NCBI GenBank assembly: GCA_034638255.1
Contig: JAWPGT010000046.1
Coordinates: 62,001 to 126,000 of the forward strand
Source: Coprinus comatus
Taxonomy: Eukaryota; Basidiomycota; Agaricomycetes; Agaricales; Agaricaceae
Length of the DNA stretch: 64,000 bases
Direction of reading: 5' to 3'
Each line of letters opens with the position of its first letter. Within the stretch, counting starts at the first letter, position 1. The translations under genes were made by a program, and so were the position numbers. Below, one piece after another: positions 13,461 to 23,121 of this stretch. The notes beneath the pieces are model-generated. The model worked only from the letters and a program-made list of their open reading frames with translations. It searched no databases and was not told where the DNA came from.

Positions 13461-15609
13461 ATGACCTCCTATCCTCCAAAATCGTTACATTCCATAGATC
13501 TAGGTACTACAAACACATATGACTTGAATTACTTGGCACCTCACCTAAAGCAAACCCCTGGACGAACGACAACGACAGGTCCTGGCACATTCACTGCCAC
13601 AGACTCGGATGCACTTCGAGGTGGAACTCCGAGTCCAACGCCTAGTGAAGCTAAGGAAATGAAAAGTGGTGCTATTGATTGGAAGGCGATTTCACATTGG
13701 AGGTTTTGGATTCGTAGAGAGTGGTTATGTACGTCCGATTTGTGTGAGGAAAGATTTACTGCTAACATTATCATTTTTATAGGGTATTATGTGGCATTGG
13801 TACTCATCATAGTGATTAGTGTCTTGATGACGTTGTATCATAAGCAAATTGTGGAATGGTTGACGCCTGTAACAAAGTTTCTACATGAGTGGGCAATCAG
13901 TTTCTGATCCTTAGGGATGCATCTTACTTACTATATGTCGTTTTTTTAGTCTTTCGTTTGGGTGGTTAGTCCCAATTGCTGTTCTTTTCGTTATTTCATT
14001 TCCTCCGGTACGACTTCTTTCCTTTTCTTCTCTCCGTTTACCCATGAGTATGAACTAAGAATAAATGATACATCAGTTATTCGGACATGAGATTGTTGCT
14101 GTGTTATGTGGTTTGGTATGGGGTTTATGGATCGGTTTTGCAATCGTAGCTGCTGGAACATTTTTAGGAGAAGTAGGCAACTTCTAGTACGTCTTACCAA
14201 CCCTTAACCCTAAGAGAAAGTTTCTTATTTTACTAATGCTTCTTTCTACTCTTCTACTCTTACATAGTGCCTTCAAATATTGTTGTCGTTCAAGAGGAGA
14301 AAAACTAGAACGTTCAAATATTTCATATGCTTGCTTGGCTAAAGTTGTTCGTGATGGAGGATTCAAGATTGCTCTTGTAGCACGGCTTAGTGCAATTCCA
14401 GGACACTGTAAGTTATAATTTTCTACCTTGGAGTTAGAGTGGAGGAACTAATGTAAAAGCACTTTCCACACAAAGTTACTACTGCTGTATTCTCAACTTG
14501 TGGAATGGGCATATTCGTGTTCTCATTAGCTGCTATACTTTCTTTACCTAAACAGTTTATTACTGTATATCTTGGCGTAATTCTTGAACAAAGTGCTACA
14601 GGTATGGAAGTTTTTCTCGCTTCTCTTATTATTACCCATTTCTCATCCTTTTGCACAGGCGAAACAGACTCGAAGAGCAAAATTATAAGTCGAGTTGTAA
14701 TTGGTGTTACTATTCTTATAACGGTCGTAGCCATGTGGTATATGCTTCGTCAGATGAACAAGGTGAAGCCTAATATCATTTATGCTAAGCGCAAAGCAAG
14801 GTATGTGTCAGAACATTGTATATATGCCATCATATGTGAAACTGAAGTTTATTCACCCTAGGCAAGCTAAACTAGAAAGAGGATCAAGTCCATCATTATC
14901 TGCAATTGAAGGTCATCTACAAAACCCTTCTTCAATCAGTTTGAATACAACAAATTATGGGGGTGAAGATACCAATGATTTGGAGGCAGAGCTTCCTCTC
15001 ACTTCAAGGATGCAACCGATGGGTTATGGAGGAAATTATACTGCTTCCACGGCTACACTTTCCACTTACCCTCCATCACAATCGCAATCGCAGTATCAGT
15101 CTCAGTATGATGGTAATGGAGGAACACAAACCATGCATGCCCCAATACCACGACGAGCAGGTGAAGGAAATCCAATATCTCAACTGGAACAACCAGAACC
15201 AATACCAGATAGTGCTGTACCTTTTCGCCAAGAGTTTGGGTATCATTCTGTTGAAGAACTTGATACTCCAAAGGCGAATACGCATTTTGGTATGAATGTC
15301 CAGTCAACCTCGACAAATCCTTTCCGAAGAGATCAAATCACACATAACCCTTACCTGGGGAATGTACAAACACCAACACTTGAAGGTCGGACAGTAACAG
15401 CGTCACCAACACGTAATAATACTTCCAATCAATCGAAGACACCAATCACTTCTTATCCTAATTTCTCTCGACCGAACACCAAGATCTCACCACCACCCCT
15501 CCCTTCTCAATTAGCAGCTCATACGCAGGAGGAATCTCACGATTCTTATTATACTGCATATTCTCCTTCTCCTGAGCCCGGGAATCCTCAACGACCTCAT
15601 TATTATTAA
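13461..15609 (+). CDS. TVP38: TVP38/TMEM64-type VTT membrane protein
   Basis: Golgi/endosomal membrane protein of about 560 residues with a VTT (SNARE-associated) domain, a family that includes lipid scramblases. The start at 13461 opens a Thr/Pro-rich cytosolic region ending WRFWIRREWLWYYVA. The first helix LVLIIVISVLMTLYH follows, then GWLVPIAVLFVISFPPLFG and the family core CGLVWGLWIGFAIVAAGTFL. Next are GEVGNFYAFKYCCR, CLAKVVRDGGFKIALVAR, SAIPGHFTTAVFSTCGMG and LPKQFITVYLGVILEQS. After a last helix (VVIGVTILITVVAMWYM) comes a tail of about 250 residues rich in Ser, Gln and Pro, with a run of SQSQ/QYQSQ near 15075-15110. Yeast Tvp38 lacks so long a tail. Exon junctions agree in phase; one donor is GTGGGC near 13888. 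It follows the VSB1-like gene on the same strand with a 30-152 nt gap. Confidence 0.9.
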
Positions 15610-15838
15610 CGATAAACATACCCGTTGCTCCTGTTGATCAGGGTCCATCTGAATCGCTGAAGCGAAAGGTTCTGCGATACCTCATAGTACCTCTGATTAC
15701 AATTATATCTCGCGAGACCTCGTATCGTTTTGATAGGTTACTCACGTCGCTGTAAATGTTTTGTATTTATGTATACCCAGCCACATATTTTGGTCGATAA
15801 GAGACTGTAATTAAATATTATCCTTCATACATACATAA

Positions 15839-17712
15839 TCAATAACCACTATCATAGGTCTGTTTACGCATGGGCTCCAGTGAAAAGCTGTTTCTCCTAC
15901 TATCCTCTTTGAACTCGTTCTTATTTCCATCGCCAGGAATCATTGGTTGTGTTTCTGGAACCATCCAATTCATGACCTTCAAAGCACTCGCTAAACCGAA
16001 AGGTTGCAGTACGTCCCATTGAGCAGTGTAGTGGAGGACCGAAATTGAGATTACTATCGTGACGAAAAGAGCAAGGGAAATCCACGCGAAGATAGTGTTT
16101 GCAGTGAACCCCTTCACTAAAATCTGTTTGATTCCTTCCACCGCAACCGTTGATTGCAAATATACTCCAATATCGGGAGATGCAGAGAAACCAGCACAAT
16201 ATGCCTTGGCTACAGAAGTCATAACATCTCCCAAGTGAGCTTCGATTTGGTCGATAGGTGCAACACGTATTCCACTTCCGTTGACAAATGGCGTACTGGA
16301 CAACGACCAATCTGTTAAGAACATATAAGCACTTGCGAAGCTTACTCCTCCTTCCCTTCATCCATTAGGTCAATATCTTCAAAAAGTGTTTGTGTACCCA
16401 TTTCAAGGAGGTACGCAGCATCCTTGATTTCAATATTCCCTACAGTCTGTTGACCACGACTAGAGATCTCCAACCGTTTATCTGCGTAAAGTATTGCTTC
16501 ACCACCAGTAACTTCAAATTGAGGGTCGCAAACTAATGTGGTTGCTAGCGGGGCTTCAATTGCACCAAAATGCTCCGATGATATGAAATTCCAAGAGGTA
16601 TTGTATCCTCCTTGTTGATACCTAGCTGGAGTGTCCTCGAGATTGAGTACACCATACCAGTCATAATCATAGAGCCAACGAGGTGTGTAATGTGTTGAAT
16701 TGTGACCAAGGAAAAGGTATGCTGATACACCATCTCCACGGGGATTGGTTTCATAAAGTGGGAAAATAACTGGCAGCATTTGTTTTTCAATACTCATTCG
16801 AATGGGTTATGCTGAAAGATTACGATTTACCTGGTGGGAGAGTATATGTAGCTGGTCCTTTCCATACCGACCATTCACGTCCAACTGTACGAACGGTTGA
16901 AGTGTGGTTTGAGATTTCTGGGATTTCCCATCGACATCGTATTCGAAATCAAGCACATCAGTTGGATATCGTAGTTTTACTTCGTTGGTAGACAATGGGG
17001 TCATAGGCCATCCAACAATTCTACCCCTTGTCATATTAAATCCATATGATCCTCCTTCTCGTAGCTCCAACCGCGATATCAGGGAACTTCTATCCCTTAT
17101 AAGAGAAATGTTTCTTGAGACAACATCCATTCCTCTCAATGATGAAAACCTCCCAATATCCATCGACTGAGTCTTTTCAATCGGTATCATTGCCAAACTA
17201 ATAGCACTAGGAGCGAGGGTTTTGATGGCGATCATAGCGAGTTGAGCGAATAATACTAGTTTGAATGAGAATGATGCTCGAGTTCCAGCTGCATATACCA
17301 AATGTGTCCAGATATTAGCAGTCAATGTGGACACTTTTTCGGTAGTTCCAGTGATGATTGTTCCCGTCATTTCGACATTATAAAACCATTCACTGGCGGT
17401 AATGTGTTCGCTGATTCCTACCAGTAACAGGAGGGATAGGAAATTCCAACAAATGAAAATGATGGTAAACAAGGCACGGGAAGTTTCGATTGAGAATATA
17501 TCGAGATGGACATATAGTGTTCCAAGTTTGAGGGCACAAACGGTGAAAACGACGAAGGCACCTTCTATTAGGGTAAACAAAGCAAGGCGAATGAAGTAAC
17601 CTTGGCGTGAAAGAGATTGTTGATGATCCTGAGTTTGAACGATAGTATAATGTTGATATTGTTCGGCTTTGTCTATCACCCTGATAATACTGGCAAGACC
17701 AAAAGGTTCCAT
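15839..17712 (-). CDS. Membrane protein, tandem unit 1 (frame break)
   Basis: Unrecognised membrane protein, homologous along its length to the unit encoded just upstream (17676-19375). It has two N-terminal helices (LALFTLIEGAFVVFTVCALK; ALFTIIFICWNFLSLLLLVG) and a third near 17190-17280. An extracellular region of about 300 residues follows, with N-glycosylation motifs such as NSTHY. A final helix FAWISLALFVTIVISISVL leads to a cytosolic tail with QPFGLASALKVM ending at 15839. An intron near 16770-16820 is needed; donor GTAATC in phase 1 gives a good join. Between FEDIDLMDEG and FASAYMFLTDWS the frame shifts by one base near the CCC at 16354-16356, so the gene is broken as read. Its first residues (MEPFGLASIIRVIDKAE) look like the C-terminal tail motif of the previous unit rather than a normal N-terminus. 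No function is known to me. Confidence 0.6.
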
Positions 17713-19375
17713 TTATCCCATTTCACCGTCCATCCTAACACCCCAATGCATATCGATAAGAGAAGGAAAAGACCAATTGAAATCCAAAAGAACACGCCGA
17801 TGGCAGTGAAAGCAAATATCCTAGTCTCTCTAGTTGCTTCCACTGTCGACGTCACTTGCCAGTATCCGTTTGAATTTCGGTTCGCGAATCGGCTCAACCC
17901 AAAGCAGTACGCCTTTGATATGGACGCAGTCAAATCATTCAGATTCTGCTCGATCTGGGAAAGATATAAAAAATTGATCCCGGTACCTTCTTGAACGGGT
18001 TTGAGACTCAAGGAACGATCCGTGAGGAATGTATGCGCTGCAACATAGTTTAGAGTGGAGTTATCACTCGTGTCCAACACTATTTCCGAGGTGTCTTCAA
18101 ATACAGCCCTAGAACCATACTGGAACATGAAGATGCTATCCGTGCTGTTGATATTGCCAATAGGTGGAAGGTCAGTTTTCGTGACATCCAAATGTCCATT
18201 AGGATATAGAACAGCTTCCCCTCCAAAAATTTGTGCTTGCGGGTTGCATATAAGTAGGGAAGACAAAGGGGCTCGAATCGTAACGTTGGCATAAGTGTAG
18301 TGCAAGGGTGAACCGGATGGATTATAAGTAGCAGGGATGTCTTTGAGATTGAGTAGACCATGCCAGCGATAGTCAGAATTTGGATATGGCAAGTAATGTG
18401 ACTCGTTATGACCAAAGAATAGGAATGCCGTCTCAAGGTCAGGTCCAACATCATTGGATAATTGTGAAATAACTGTAAAACAAGACCAAAATGAGCTGGT
18501 AGAAACATCAACTAAAACCAGTAACTTACTTCGTTGTTGAGATGAATTTCTGTGAAATTGAATAGTATTGCTGCGGTAAGGTCCCAAGCTCGTCCAGTAG
18601 AATCTTTCACAACGTCAGATTGACTAATATTACCATATTCAAAAACAGGCCGGTCCCAACGACAGCTGTATGAGTAATGTATGATATCCGTTCTATATCG
18701 GATTGAGAATTCGATTTCGGAGACATTATACACTGGCCACGGGATGATCATATTTGCCATCGTATTGTAGCCGTAAAGGTTATTTTCCCGCAACTCTGCT
18801 CGATGGATGAGATAACTCCGATATTGAATGGTTTCGAGCCCTCGTGATCCGCCCTCAAATGGATGAGTGAAGTTGGCGGCTTGAACAGTGAATGGTTCGT
18901 ATCGCGGGATGGTGGTGAGAATAACAGTAGCAGGAATGACGGCAGGGATTATAAGGATTATAATTTGTGCAATAATCGCGATTTTGAATGGTAATGAAGC
19001 ATCTGCAGTCACTGCATGGCTGATTTGCACGACGAGACCGCTATTAAGAACAGATACTCTATCCGTCTTCCCAGTGACCAACGCTCCCGAAGCTCGTAAT
19101 AGATGGTGCCATTCGCTTGCGAGACAGTGTCGTATGATTTTGTCGAGTGAGAATACGGCCAAGTAGTTCCAAACAATGAATATGGCGGTGAATAAAGCGC
19201 GAGACCTTGAGAATGTTACAGCGATTTTGACCAATGGTTGCAGAAAACAATATGCTGCAAACACCAGGAAAGCACCTTCCAAGATCAGAAAGATTCCGAA
19301 CCGAAGAAAAAAATGTGTTCGTGTAAGTGTTTGGATCTGCTGTTTATTCCGAACAAGGGAGTACTGGGCATACAT
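17676..19375 (-). CDS. Membrane protein, tandem unit 2 (abuts unit 1)
   Basis: Paralogue of unit 1 with the same plan. The N-terminus MYAQYSLVRNKQQ is followed by helices FGIFLILEGAFLVFAAYCFL and ALFTAIFIVWNYLAVFSL, and a third helix IIILIIPAVIPATVILTTIP. An outward domain with several NxS/T sites (NESHY, NVTIR, NSTDS) comes next, then GVFFWISIGLFLLLSICIGV and the end GWTVKWDK. One intron near 18480-18535 is required; the downstream donor GTTACT puts the exons in phase. The frame ends at 17676, but the next frame, one base away, continues directly with EPFGLAS, the conserved tail motif. It then runs straight into unit 1 without a stop or spacer. The two units therefore look like one gene, or a deletion fusion, interrupted by a single-base break at 17712-17714. 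The family is unrecognised. Confidence 0.6.
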
Positions 19376-19678
19376 CCCAGTGGGATTAGTCGTAAAGGAG
19401 GAGAAGGAGAAGGATCGTCAGAGCTAGGCACACCTTAGTGAGGATCGCCGGGGGCACCTTGTTGGGCGCTGGGAAAACCCCTAAGGTCACACTTAAGCGA
19501 CATTTGTCCCTGACAGATATGGGAAGTGTTGCCATGTCTAATCGACCCTGTGTTCATAACATCTATCAAGTACTTCTGTTGCAAACTTGAGAGTTTGAAA
19601 TTGTACATACAGTTATAAATATTTAGTAGAACTCGAACAATCTGTCATTGCAATACGATCTGGTATGTGAGACTGACG
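19376..19678. promoter_or_regulatory. Divergent promoter region
   Basis: The stretch lies between the start of membrane unit 2 (-) and the small membrane protein (+). A TATA-like ACAGTTATAAATAT around 19609-19622 faces the plus-strand gene, about 60 nt before its ATG. No protein-coding signal was seen. Confidence 0.4.
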
Positions 19679-20321
19679 ATGTGCACCTCAGACTGGCAGC
19701 CTCAATCAGAATTGTCTGTCCTGTTCCTTGCAATTTTTAATCTCTCGCTACAACCCAACTTCATGGCACCAGTAATTGACCTCGACCATGAAGGCATGCA
19801 CTCCGAAACCATCAGCCACGGAATTCTCTTCATTTGTATCGCTATTGGACTTCTTTTATTCATCTTTGCGCTCTTCCTTTGTTGCTACGAGATTGTCTCA
19901 ATGAAGATGTGTATGAGATGGAGGAAGAAGAAACGAACCTTGGTACATCACTGATTTCATTTCCTTTGAATAGAATGAAAAGTAATTAATGGACACTGAC
20001 ATTACCTGTCAGCCACCTCTAACACTTCAGCATCAACTACCAGAGATCGTGACCCAGATTCCTGACAATTCTCCTATGGTAAACCAAGAGGCTACACAAG
20101 AGCTTAAAGCTTCTCCGGAAATTGGTACGACCACAGGCGATGTCCCAGAAAGTGTTCAACTCAAGGCAAAAGATATTGGCCTTTGTATTTACACAATTCC
20201 AGAAGATGTAGAGATTGGACTTTCTTCTGTAGGTACCCGAGAATCTGGATTGGGACATGATTCCATCAAATCTGAAGAACCACCAAGCGATCGGGGAAAA
20301 GCAAACGACAGAGCATTGTAG
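19679..20321 (+). CDS. Small single-pass membrane protein, family unknown
   Basis: Two-exon model of about 190 residues. Exon 1 (19679-19942) starts MCTSDWQPQSELS and has a short hydrophobic stretch that may act as signal peptide. A strong helix GILFICIAIGLLLFIFALFL follows, then CCYEIV and a very basic stop-transfer WRKKKR. A 70-nt intron (donor GTACAT, acceptor CCTGTCAG before 20013) joins in phase to an acidic, Pro/Glu-rich tail ending at 20321. The layout is that of a type I or III membrane protein with a disordered cytosolic tail. The paired Cys after the helix may be palmitoylated (inference). If the intron is not used, exon 1 stops at 19954. No known family is recognised. It is divergent from membrane unit 2. 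Confidence 0.5.
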
Positions 20322-20704
20322 TTACGTAGGAGGGGATTGATTCGGTCTTGGAAATGCATGTGATTTGTTTCTTGGAGCTAGAGTGAATACCATCCTGTTA
20401 ATGTTACTTCGTGCTTCTTGTTGTTGAGACAAAGACGAGATGAGGACGTCCTAAGCATGTAGGTCGGCATTGTACCATAAGTTTGAGAAGATGAGACCCA
20501 AGAACTGCGAAGATGTGTTTGTCCGCTGAGGAATGACGGTTGCAATGCCGCGTAAATATTAATAACTGAAGTTGTCTCCATTCGGGCTATGTCGATGATT
20601 AGTACTGTCTCAAGTGGCAGGTCTGTTTGTGAAAAGTAATAATGATATGGAATATATCAACAAAGCAATCTTACAACATGATATCACAATATTACCACAA
20701 TTAC
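20322..20704. other. Convergent 3' flanks, no gene seen
   Basis: The stretch separates the stop of the small membrane protein (+) from the stop of NC2-alpha (-). Short ORFs here have no recognisable domain. It should hold the two 3' UTRs. Confidence 0.4.
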
Positions 20705-21460
20705 TCACTGGTCTTGCCAGTCATCATCGTCATCGTCTGGGCTCCTTCGACGTGCAGGATATCGTTCCTCTTCAACCTCCTCTTCATCTCGGTCGTACAT
20801 TGCGGCGTCAGCACCGCTATTACCGCCCTCGTTAGCTGGCCGTGGAAGTACGGCCGGTAGATCCATATCTTTATCCTCTTGTGCCTCCGCTTTCTTCTTC
20901 CTGCGTCTCTTCGGAGCAGCACCATTGCCAGCACTTCCATCCGCCGCCGCCGCCGCCGTAGTTCTCTTCCCCTTTCCGCGCTTCTTCTTCTGTTCCGCAT
21001 TCTCGGCCTCGAGATCTATAGTACCACCTGCGCTAGGATCCGGCACTGCTTCTACGATTTCCTTCAAGAAGTCGAGCATATCGACTGTTTCTACAGCATG
21101 TTTTCTGGACAGAGTCAGTTATGTTGATTTGGCAGACAAAGTTGAAGAAACACACAGATGGTATGACTCGACCTTTTTAGAGCCCCGATTTACAGTAACT
21201 TTGCTGGATTCTTCAATTAAGAGCGCAAGGAAAAGCTCGAGGGCTTTAGCTATCTGGAAAGTGAGCCGACATATGTATAATATTGAACGTTAACAACACA
21301 CAGATAACAATGGGTGTAGCCTGTGCAACTTTGCCGACCTCCTCGTCTTTCTGCATTATCTTTTTTATCCTGGCCTGATCTTGGACATTAAAACTGGATA
21401 TATTGGAGATATGGCCCAACATACCACAGGGAACTTCGTTTGCTTGTTTTTGTTCTTCAT
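20705..21460 (-). CDS. BUR6: NC2-alpha / DRAP1 transcription corepressor
   Basis: Histone-fold subunit that pairs with NC2-beta (Dr1) and clamps TBP on the TATA box, blocking TFIIA and TFIIB entry. The ATG at 21460 opens a 12-codon exon MKNKNKQTKFPV. After an intron (GTATGT to GATCAG) come ARIKKIMQKDEEVGKVAQAT and PIVISKALELFLALLIEE, then SKVTVNRGSKKVESYHL. A third intron (GTGTGT to GTCCAG) leads to KHAVETVDMLDFLKEIVEAV. The two long histone-fold helices and the DFLKEIV element match the family closely. The tail of about 100 residues is charged, with KKKRGKGKR, an Ala run, PKRRRKKK (probable nuclear signal) and an acidic end DDDDDDWQDQ. Length is about 200 residues, as usual in fungi. All exon phases agree. 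A possible solo LTR lies immediately upstream of the leader. Confidence 0.92.
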
Positions 21461-21500
21461 TGTGGGAGCCCGTCCGCCCGTGGTGTGGCGGGGCCAAGGT

Positions 21501-21949
21501 TGTTAGAAGTGTGGGAAACTAAATACACAAATCAACACTTTGTATTTGATTGTTTCACTCCTAAAACAGTATTTATAGCTCAAGCAAACTAAATAAAAAC
21601 TTCATGTTACGAACTCTACCATTTCAGTTTGATAAATATTTCATTCAAGCCCACGACGTCATCAACCTCTTAAACAGAGGCTAACTTATTTTTATCTCAT
21701 CTCAGCACATATAAACCGTTAGAACTCTTTCTCTCTTTCCAGAGCGACAATTATCACCAGCGCATCTCGGTCTTCTTTACATATCAGCACCAGCATTTTA
21801 ATCTGGTGGACTCTCTCTGTGAATAACACTGAGCCTCTGAATGATTAACTCTCTTCTCGAATAAGATCAAATACTCTGCACTTTCTCTGCAGGATGGACG
21901 CCGAATAACAACCGTAGTATCTTGGGCTGCAAATCTCAATCCCCTTACC
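21501..21949. mobile_element. Possible solo LTR (Copia-like)
   Basis: A stretch of about 450 bp begins TGTTAGAAGTGTGGG and is bounded by the direct repeat CCAAGGT (21494-21500 and 21949-21955), like a target-site duplication. Inside are a TATA-like ACATATAAACC near 21708, followed by CT-rich sequence, and AATAAC-type polyadenylation-like motifs. These features fit a retrotransposon LTR transcribed on the plus strand. The right end does not finish in a clean CA, and no internal retrotransposon sequence or second copy is present, so the call is tentative. It sits 40 nt upstream of the NC2-alpha start codon. Confidence 0.35.
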
Positions 21950-23121
21950 CAAGGTACCACCTATCTTCCCGGGGGATGGAGCCACTTCATCAAGTTGAAT
22001 ATACGGTGGCTGACTTGACTACTCCACAATTTTTCCCTTTCTGACAGGGTGTCGCAGCACAATATCCTTCCAGTCACGATTACTGTCGTTGTGAATATAT
22101 CATGTACGATAGGAATTCATCTTTTCCACTTCGCGGTATCGATAATGTCCGGTCCCAGAGGAGTCATCTATTCTCTCTCTAACAACACACCCCTACTCCC
22201 TGTCTCTTCCTTCAATAGTTCCAAGTTCCACCAGGGCACTTGAATATCAAGAATCTGCATCCTCCAAACTCACATTTTCATTCCCTATACTTCATATTAT
22301 CTCCGCTATGCCCCCACGCCACAAACCTACATAAATCACAATTCGCGCTCGAATACTTCCCTCTCAAGATACTCTCACTCATTTACATTTCTACACCATT
22401 CAGTTTCTTTCTTTTCATCACTAGGCGACCTTAGCTTCTGATTATTGTCTCGAAAACACACAAACTACATTATATTCTATCTCAGGCTTCCACAGCTATC
22501 CCAATCTTCCCTACATTGCATCTCGAATTTCTAGTTTTTGATTATCACTTTTCTTCTCTGTAGCATTCTCAACATGTACCAATTCTACAACACTGTCCTC
22601 TACTTGTCTTTAATATTATATCAGACGTCACTGCGTACTAGTTCAACCAAGCGTTTTTCAAACCTCATTAGTACTACAATGGTCTTATTGTCTTTTGGTG
22701 ACACCGATTCCAGTAATTATTAAACCAACTTATACACTGCGTGGGTGACTCGATAATCTAACTGGATTATCGAGTCACCCACTCAGTGTATAATGAGTAA
22801 ATTAATAACGTCTCGCGTTCGAGGCCTTAGGAGGAATTGGCGTGGACGTAACCCCATATATTATGTTCCTCTGGATTTATCGTCCTTCACACTGGTTGAT
22901 CTCCTCACCATCAAATACTAGAATATTAGTGTGGCCAAAATACTTGCAACAATATAATCAGCATTCATATGAAATTCGCATGGTTTCAATTTCAATACTA
23001 ATATACACTTCGTTTCACCCCACCATCGTCTCAATCTCAACATTGTCATGATGGGGTTCTTCCCCCCCCAAAAAAAAAAAAAAAAATACCCCCCAACGAC
23101 ACCTCAAAGCCTCCCCCTCAA
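21950..23121. other. Intergenic, with hairpin and homopolymer tract
   Basis: No convincing gene. Small ORFs such as 22143-22240 lack recognisable features. The stretch contains the long hairpin listed separately (22730-22793) and a poly-C run directly followed by a poly-A run at about 23065-23088. Confidence 0.4.
22730..22793. repeat. Long hairpin, 29-bp arms and 6-nt loop
   Basis: The left arm 22730-22758 and right arm 22765-22793 are reverse complements in 28 of 29 positions, separated by TAACTG. The arms begin TTATACACTG and end GACTCGATAATC. Such a near-perfect palindrome is far beyond chance in 64 kb. It could be the remnant of a short inverted-repeat transposon (MITE), a small-RNA precursor or a recently formed palindrome. 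It belongs to no gene. Confidence 0.9.

Noticed and set aside
18470..18540. Apparent phase mismatch at the first intron of both membrane units
   Set aside because: Using slightly downstream donors (GTTACT in unit 2, GTAATC in unit 1) puts both exons in phase.
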